Below are positions 32,720 through 34,561 of a stretch of 34,561 nucleotides of DNA, piece after piece. Source of the DNA: an uncultured Bacilli bacterium (GTDB taxonomy: Bacteria; Bacillota_I; Bacilli_A; RF39; UBA660); NCBI GenBank assembly GCA_934190785.1, contig CAKPTA010000011.1, forward strand, positions 1 through 34,561. The letters run 5' to 3'. Position 1 is the stretch's first letter. Every line of letters begins with the position of its first letter. The notes under the pieces are model-generated. The model worked only from the letters and a program-made list of their open reading frames with translations. It was not told the DNA's origin and ran no database searches. Made by a program: the position numbers and the translations under genes.

Positions 32720-33063
32720 GAATTAATCCATCCTCCAAGCAGAGAACCTATATTATGTAACTTCTTACTCCAAGCTTCATAATTTTTTAAAGTTATATAC
32801 TTTCTCTTATATGAAACTCTAATTAAAACTTTAAGCATCTTTAAATTTATATCTAATTTATTAAGACTTGTTAATTTATTATCTTTATCATAAAACTTAT
32901 AAGCACTTATAATTTCTTTCATACCATCATACGTGGTATTTTTTATAGTCGATACAATTGCTAATTTTTCTCTTTTAGGATATTTTTCACATATCATTTC
33001 CGTATAATAAATAAGTTCTAAATATTGTTTATAAATTATTAATTCACTAACATCATTTTTCAT
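32704..33063 (-). CDS. avd: Avd-like DGR accessory four-helix protein
   Basis: 119 residues, all helical and basic. IYKQYLELIYYTEMICEKYP and KLAIVSTIKNTTYDGMKEII, then LNKLDINLKMLKVLIRVSYK and WSKKLHNIGSLLGGWINSC, are the four helices. This matches the Avd/S23-like fold. Avd forms a pentamer that binds the reverse transcriptase and template RNA and is needed for cDNA synthesis in the Bordetella phage DGR. It overlaps the MutS-like gene by 11 bases and the reverse transcriptase gene by 16, so the three are translationally coupled. Confidence 0.92.
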   Translation of the reverse strand: MKNDVSELIIYKQYLELIYYTEMICEKYPKREKLAIVSTIKNTTYDGMKEIISAYKFYDKDNKLTSLNKLDINLKMLKVLIRVSYKRKYITLKNYEAWSKKLHNIGSLLGGWINSCVRQ

Positions 33064-33424
33064 TTATATCACCCTTTAGTTTACGTAAAAAAAGTAAAGC
33101 CTCGATTGGCGTTATATTATCAATATCAATATTATCAATCATCTTAGTAATTTTATCATCAACCTTACTATCACTTATATCATCAACCATCTCAATAGGT
33201 AAATTTTGATTATGAAAAACACGTAGATAATCATCTAAAACGCTAATAGGGAAACCACATTTCATACATTCATTTGAAAATTTAGTTTTCTTTAAAACAA
33301 TAAATTCATTAATTCTATCACAATCATCAGCAAGAAAAATATAAAAGTTACCACATTTAAACAAATACATTTTTTCACTATTTTCTTTTTTCAATTCTAA
33401 ATATTTATTGTACATCTTACTCAT
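33053..33424 (-). CDS. Miniature MutS-like DGR accessory protein
   Basis: 123 residues from the ATG at 33424, chosen because AGGAG lies 8 bases upstream; a GTG at 33433 would start inside that site. Residues 5-75 follow the mismatch-recognition domain I of MutS: YNKYLELKKENSEKMYLFKC, then GNFYIFLADDCDRINEF, KCGFPISVLDDYLR. MutS Phe-x-Glu is replaced here by Phe-Tyr-Ile-Phe, so the mismatch-wedge Glu is lacking. The last 20 residues (ITPIEALLFLRKLKG) match the extreme C-terminus of MutS. The ATPase is missing. Small MutS-like proteins are known DGR accessories (reported as MSL in DGR surveys). Confidence 0.8.
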   Translation of the reverse strand: MSKMYNKYLELKKENSEKMYLFKCGNFYIFLADDCDRINEFIVLKKTKFSNECMKCGFPISVLDDYLRVFHNQNLPIEMVDDISDSKVDDKITKMIDNIDIDNITPIEALLFLRKLKGDINEK

Positions 33425-33442
33425 ATAACACACTCCTAATAC

Positions 33443-33474
33443 ATAAAAAAGCAGTACAAAAATATGTACTGCTG
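33443..33474 (-). terminator. Terminator of the DGR template RNA
   Basis: Minus strand AGCAGTACA-loop-TGTACTGCT followed by TTTTTTATG. It lies between TR and the accessory genes, so it would end a TR RNA about 150 nt past the TR while letting some read-through reach the protein genes. Confidence 0.75.
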
Positions 33475-33783
33475 AAATATCTGATTTTCACAATTAATTA
33501 CTCACCAGAATTTTTTATTTATATTTTCATCTACAAAGTAGATAGGTACGCGGTTTCTAAGGTAAACGCATTATTATAATCCATAAATTATAATGTTGCG
33601 AAGTATTTTACTTTATAACGTTAGTCTGCAAGAGCGAGGCGGAAGCCATCCCAACCGTTCGCACCACCAGTGTTCCTATTGAAGTTCGACTGACCTGCAA
33701 GAACGCCGTTAGTGTAATTGCCTCCGCGTTCGAACCAAGGGTTAGAAGCGTCAACGAAGTTAGAGTTGTCACCAAACCAAGAG
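33445..33783 (-). ncRNA. DGR template RNA (TR plus 3' spacer)
   Basis: From the TR 5' end (33783) through the TR to the terminator. The spacer 33475-33619 can form two hairpins, GCGTTT...AAACCGC (about 33549-33570) and ATTATAAT...ATTATAAT inside GCA/TGC (about 33570-33600). DGR spacers are needed for self-primed cDNA synthesis. The 5' end of the RNA is not defined; I see no convincing promoter in 33784-33945. Confidence 0.65.
33620..33783 (-). repeat. DGR template repeat (TR)
   Basis: 164 bp, aligning without gaps to the VR at 33946-34109. There are 16 mismatches, all at TR adenines (minus strand). Read in the VR frame it would encode Asn at nine of the eleven changed codons (AAC/AAT), plus one Glu (GAA) and one Asp (GAT), and it ends with TAA. 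There is no start codon; it is a template, not a gene. Confidence 0.95.
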
Positions 33784-33862
33784 AAAAACGATGTCAAACG
33801 AGAGATTGTTTTTGCAACCGAATACCTACATCTATATTAATTTATAAATGCCATTAATTGTA

Positions 33863-33893
33863 GTCCAGCCTCTAAAAAGAGAGGAGGCTGGAC
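33863..33893. other. Hairpin between VR and TR
   Basis: Ten-bp perfect stem GTCCAGCCTC / GAGGCTGGAC around an 11-base loop. It is probably the transcription end of the target gene, though the T run on the minus side is poor. The plus-side flank (AATTTATTTATTT) is T-richer. Confidence 0.5.
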
Positions 33894-33906
33894 AATTTAT
33901 TTATTT

Positions 33907-33942
33907 CTTTGCATCTAGATGCAAAGGGAAAAGCTTCGCTTT
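33907..33942. other. Palindrome and mini-hairpin just downstream of VR
   Basis: The minus strand has AAAGC-GAA-GCTTT beginning 4 bases after the VR end (33942-33930), with core GCGAAGC. A perfect 20-bp palindrome follows at 33907-33926 (CTTTGCATCT and its complement). In the Bordetella phage DGR a hairpin or cruciform a few bases past the VR is needed for target recognition. This position fits. Confidence 0.6.
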
Positions 33943-33945
33943 AAA

Positions 33946-34109
33946 GCTAGTCTGCAAGAGCGAGGCGGAAGCCACCCCAACCGAGCGCACCACCAGTGTG
34001 CCTAGTGAAGTGCGACTGACCTGCAAGAACGCCGTCAGTGTAAGCGCCTCCGCGCACGAACCAAGGGTAAGAAGCGTCAACGAAGAAAGAGTGGTCACCA
34101 AACCAAGAG
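33946..34109 (-). repeat. DGR variable repeat (VR)
   Basis: The 3' end of the target gene. Compared with TR the codon changes are Asn to His (three), Phe, Tyr, Ala, Asp, Thr and Leu, Glu to Val, Asp to Gly, and stop TAA to TAG. The G/C-rich end (GGCTTCCGCCTCGCTCTTGC) is identical in both repeats and would act as the initiation-of-mutagenic-homing region. Confidence 0.95.
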
Positions 34110-34561
34110 TTATGTATTCTGTTATTTCCATCTTTATCTTTGTAATAATAGAATGGCCCTATCTCTCCTGTCGCATCTCCTAAAATTCGTTTATTATAAC
34201 TTGTCCAACCACTATCACTTGGATAAATATCAAAGTATTTTGAATTATATGAAGATATTGAGGCTGCATCAAAACCGCTATCTTTATATGTATCTTTCAT
34301 ATATGAAGCCATGTATTCCCATGCTCCTCCACTCATATCATATACTCCACTTATATTTCCAGTTGTACTTGCCTTATACCCTGTTTCTGTATTATATGCA
34401 AGTGTTACACTTGTATCAGTTCCATATGTTCCAGGATAACTACTTTGATCTGTTCCAGAAACCGCACTATATCCTGTTACAAAGTTACTATTATTATTTA
34501 TATTTACTTCATCATTTATTCCATATACTGAATATGATAAGTATGTAGCAGCTCCCCACTC
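33947..34561 (-). CDS. DGR target protein, FGE-sulfatase/C-type-lectin fold, 5' truncated by window
   Basis: 204 residues visible; the start lies beyond the right edge. The N-terminal visible part reads EWGAATYLSYSVYG, then GNISGVYDMSGGAWEYMASY. These are the hallmarks of formylglycine-generating-enzyme/sulfatase-modifying-factor-type C-lectin folds, a common scaffold of DGR variable proteins. The last 55 residues are the VR (SWFGDHSFFVDASYPWFVRG and on to GFRLALAD). Eleven residues there vary from the template. It is probably a displayed binding protein; the leader or anchor that would show this is outside the window. An in-frame second stop follows one codon after the first. Confidence 0.9.
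   Translation of the reverse strand, partial: EWGAATYLSYSVYGINDEVNINNNSNFVTGYSAVSGTDQSSYPGTYGTDTSVTLAYNTETGYKASTTGNISGVYDMSGGAWEYMASYMKDTYKDSGFDAASISSYNSKYFDIYPSDSGWTSYNKRILGDATGEIGPFYYYKDKDGNNRIHNSWFGDHSFFVDASYPWFVRGGAYTDGVLAGQSHFTRHTGGALGWGGFRLALAD

Noticed and set aside
33848..34183. Plus-strand open frame across the VR, and minus-strand 33901-34131 alternative frame
   Set aside because: Both are shadows of the target gene; the adenine-directed changes make sense only in the target frame.

Overview
The window is about 75% A+T, uses TGA as a stop, and has compact, mostly minus-strand operons with AGGAGG-type ribosome binding sites. It carries peptidoglycan (FtsW/RodA), anaerobic (pyruvate:ferredoxin oxidoreductase, rubrerythrin) and low-GC Gram-positive genes (PerR, YjcZ-like, YlmH-like, Bacillus-type ABC-F). 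I read it as chromosome of an anaerobic, gut-type member of the Bacillota, possibly an RF39/Erysipelotrichia-like lineage. The lineage is inference; there is no rRNA in the window.

Left 18.8 kb: an accessory (defense and cargo) island, read almost wholly on the minus strand. It starts with an IS30-like remnant, then a DUF2441-like protein and a HAD nucleotidase. Next come an excisionase-like gene, a GHKL-ATPase four-gene cassette (2171-6048), a type II restriction endonuclease overlapping a Dam-type methylase (6175-8323), and an Mrr-type nuclease broken by one frameshift (8412-9196). A six-gene operon with two phosphatases, an MFS transporter, a GNAT acetyltransferase and two unknown proteins follows (9743-14358). 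The island ends with a frameshifted DUF3644 gene and a MATE-like/MFS transporter pair. Four copies of one RNA-type element (C-rich CCCCUGAA, GNRA-capped hairpin, U-tract, minus strand; 1717, 9393, 14599, 18688) sit at the module boundaries. Two of them continue into a shared 150-bp repeat.

Middle (18.7-31.6 kb): core genes. They are recG with a LexA-box-like palindrome inside its promoter, a conserved hypothetical gene, PFOR, the perR-rubrerythrin pair with a 23-bp operator, ftsW/rodA, a YjcZ-like peptide, peptide deformylase, a YlmH-like S4 protein and an ABC-F ATPase. Two candidate small RNAs flank recG.

Right end (31.7-34.56 kb): a complete diversity-generating retroelement (DGR) except for the 5' end of its target gene. 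In transcription order it has the target (FGE-sulfatase/C-type-lectin fold, running off the right edge) with its variable repeat (VR), a target-side hairpin and palindrome, the template repeat (TR), a terminator, a miniature MutS-like accessory protein, Avd, and a DGR-type reverse transcriptase. TR and VR are both 164 bp, align without gaps, and differ at 16 positions. Every one of these is an adenine in the coding-sense TR. This adenine-only signature is the strongest result in the window.
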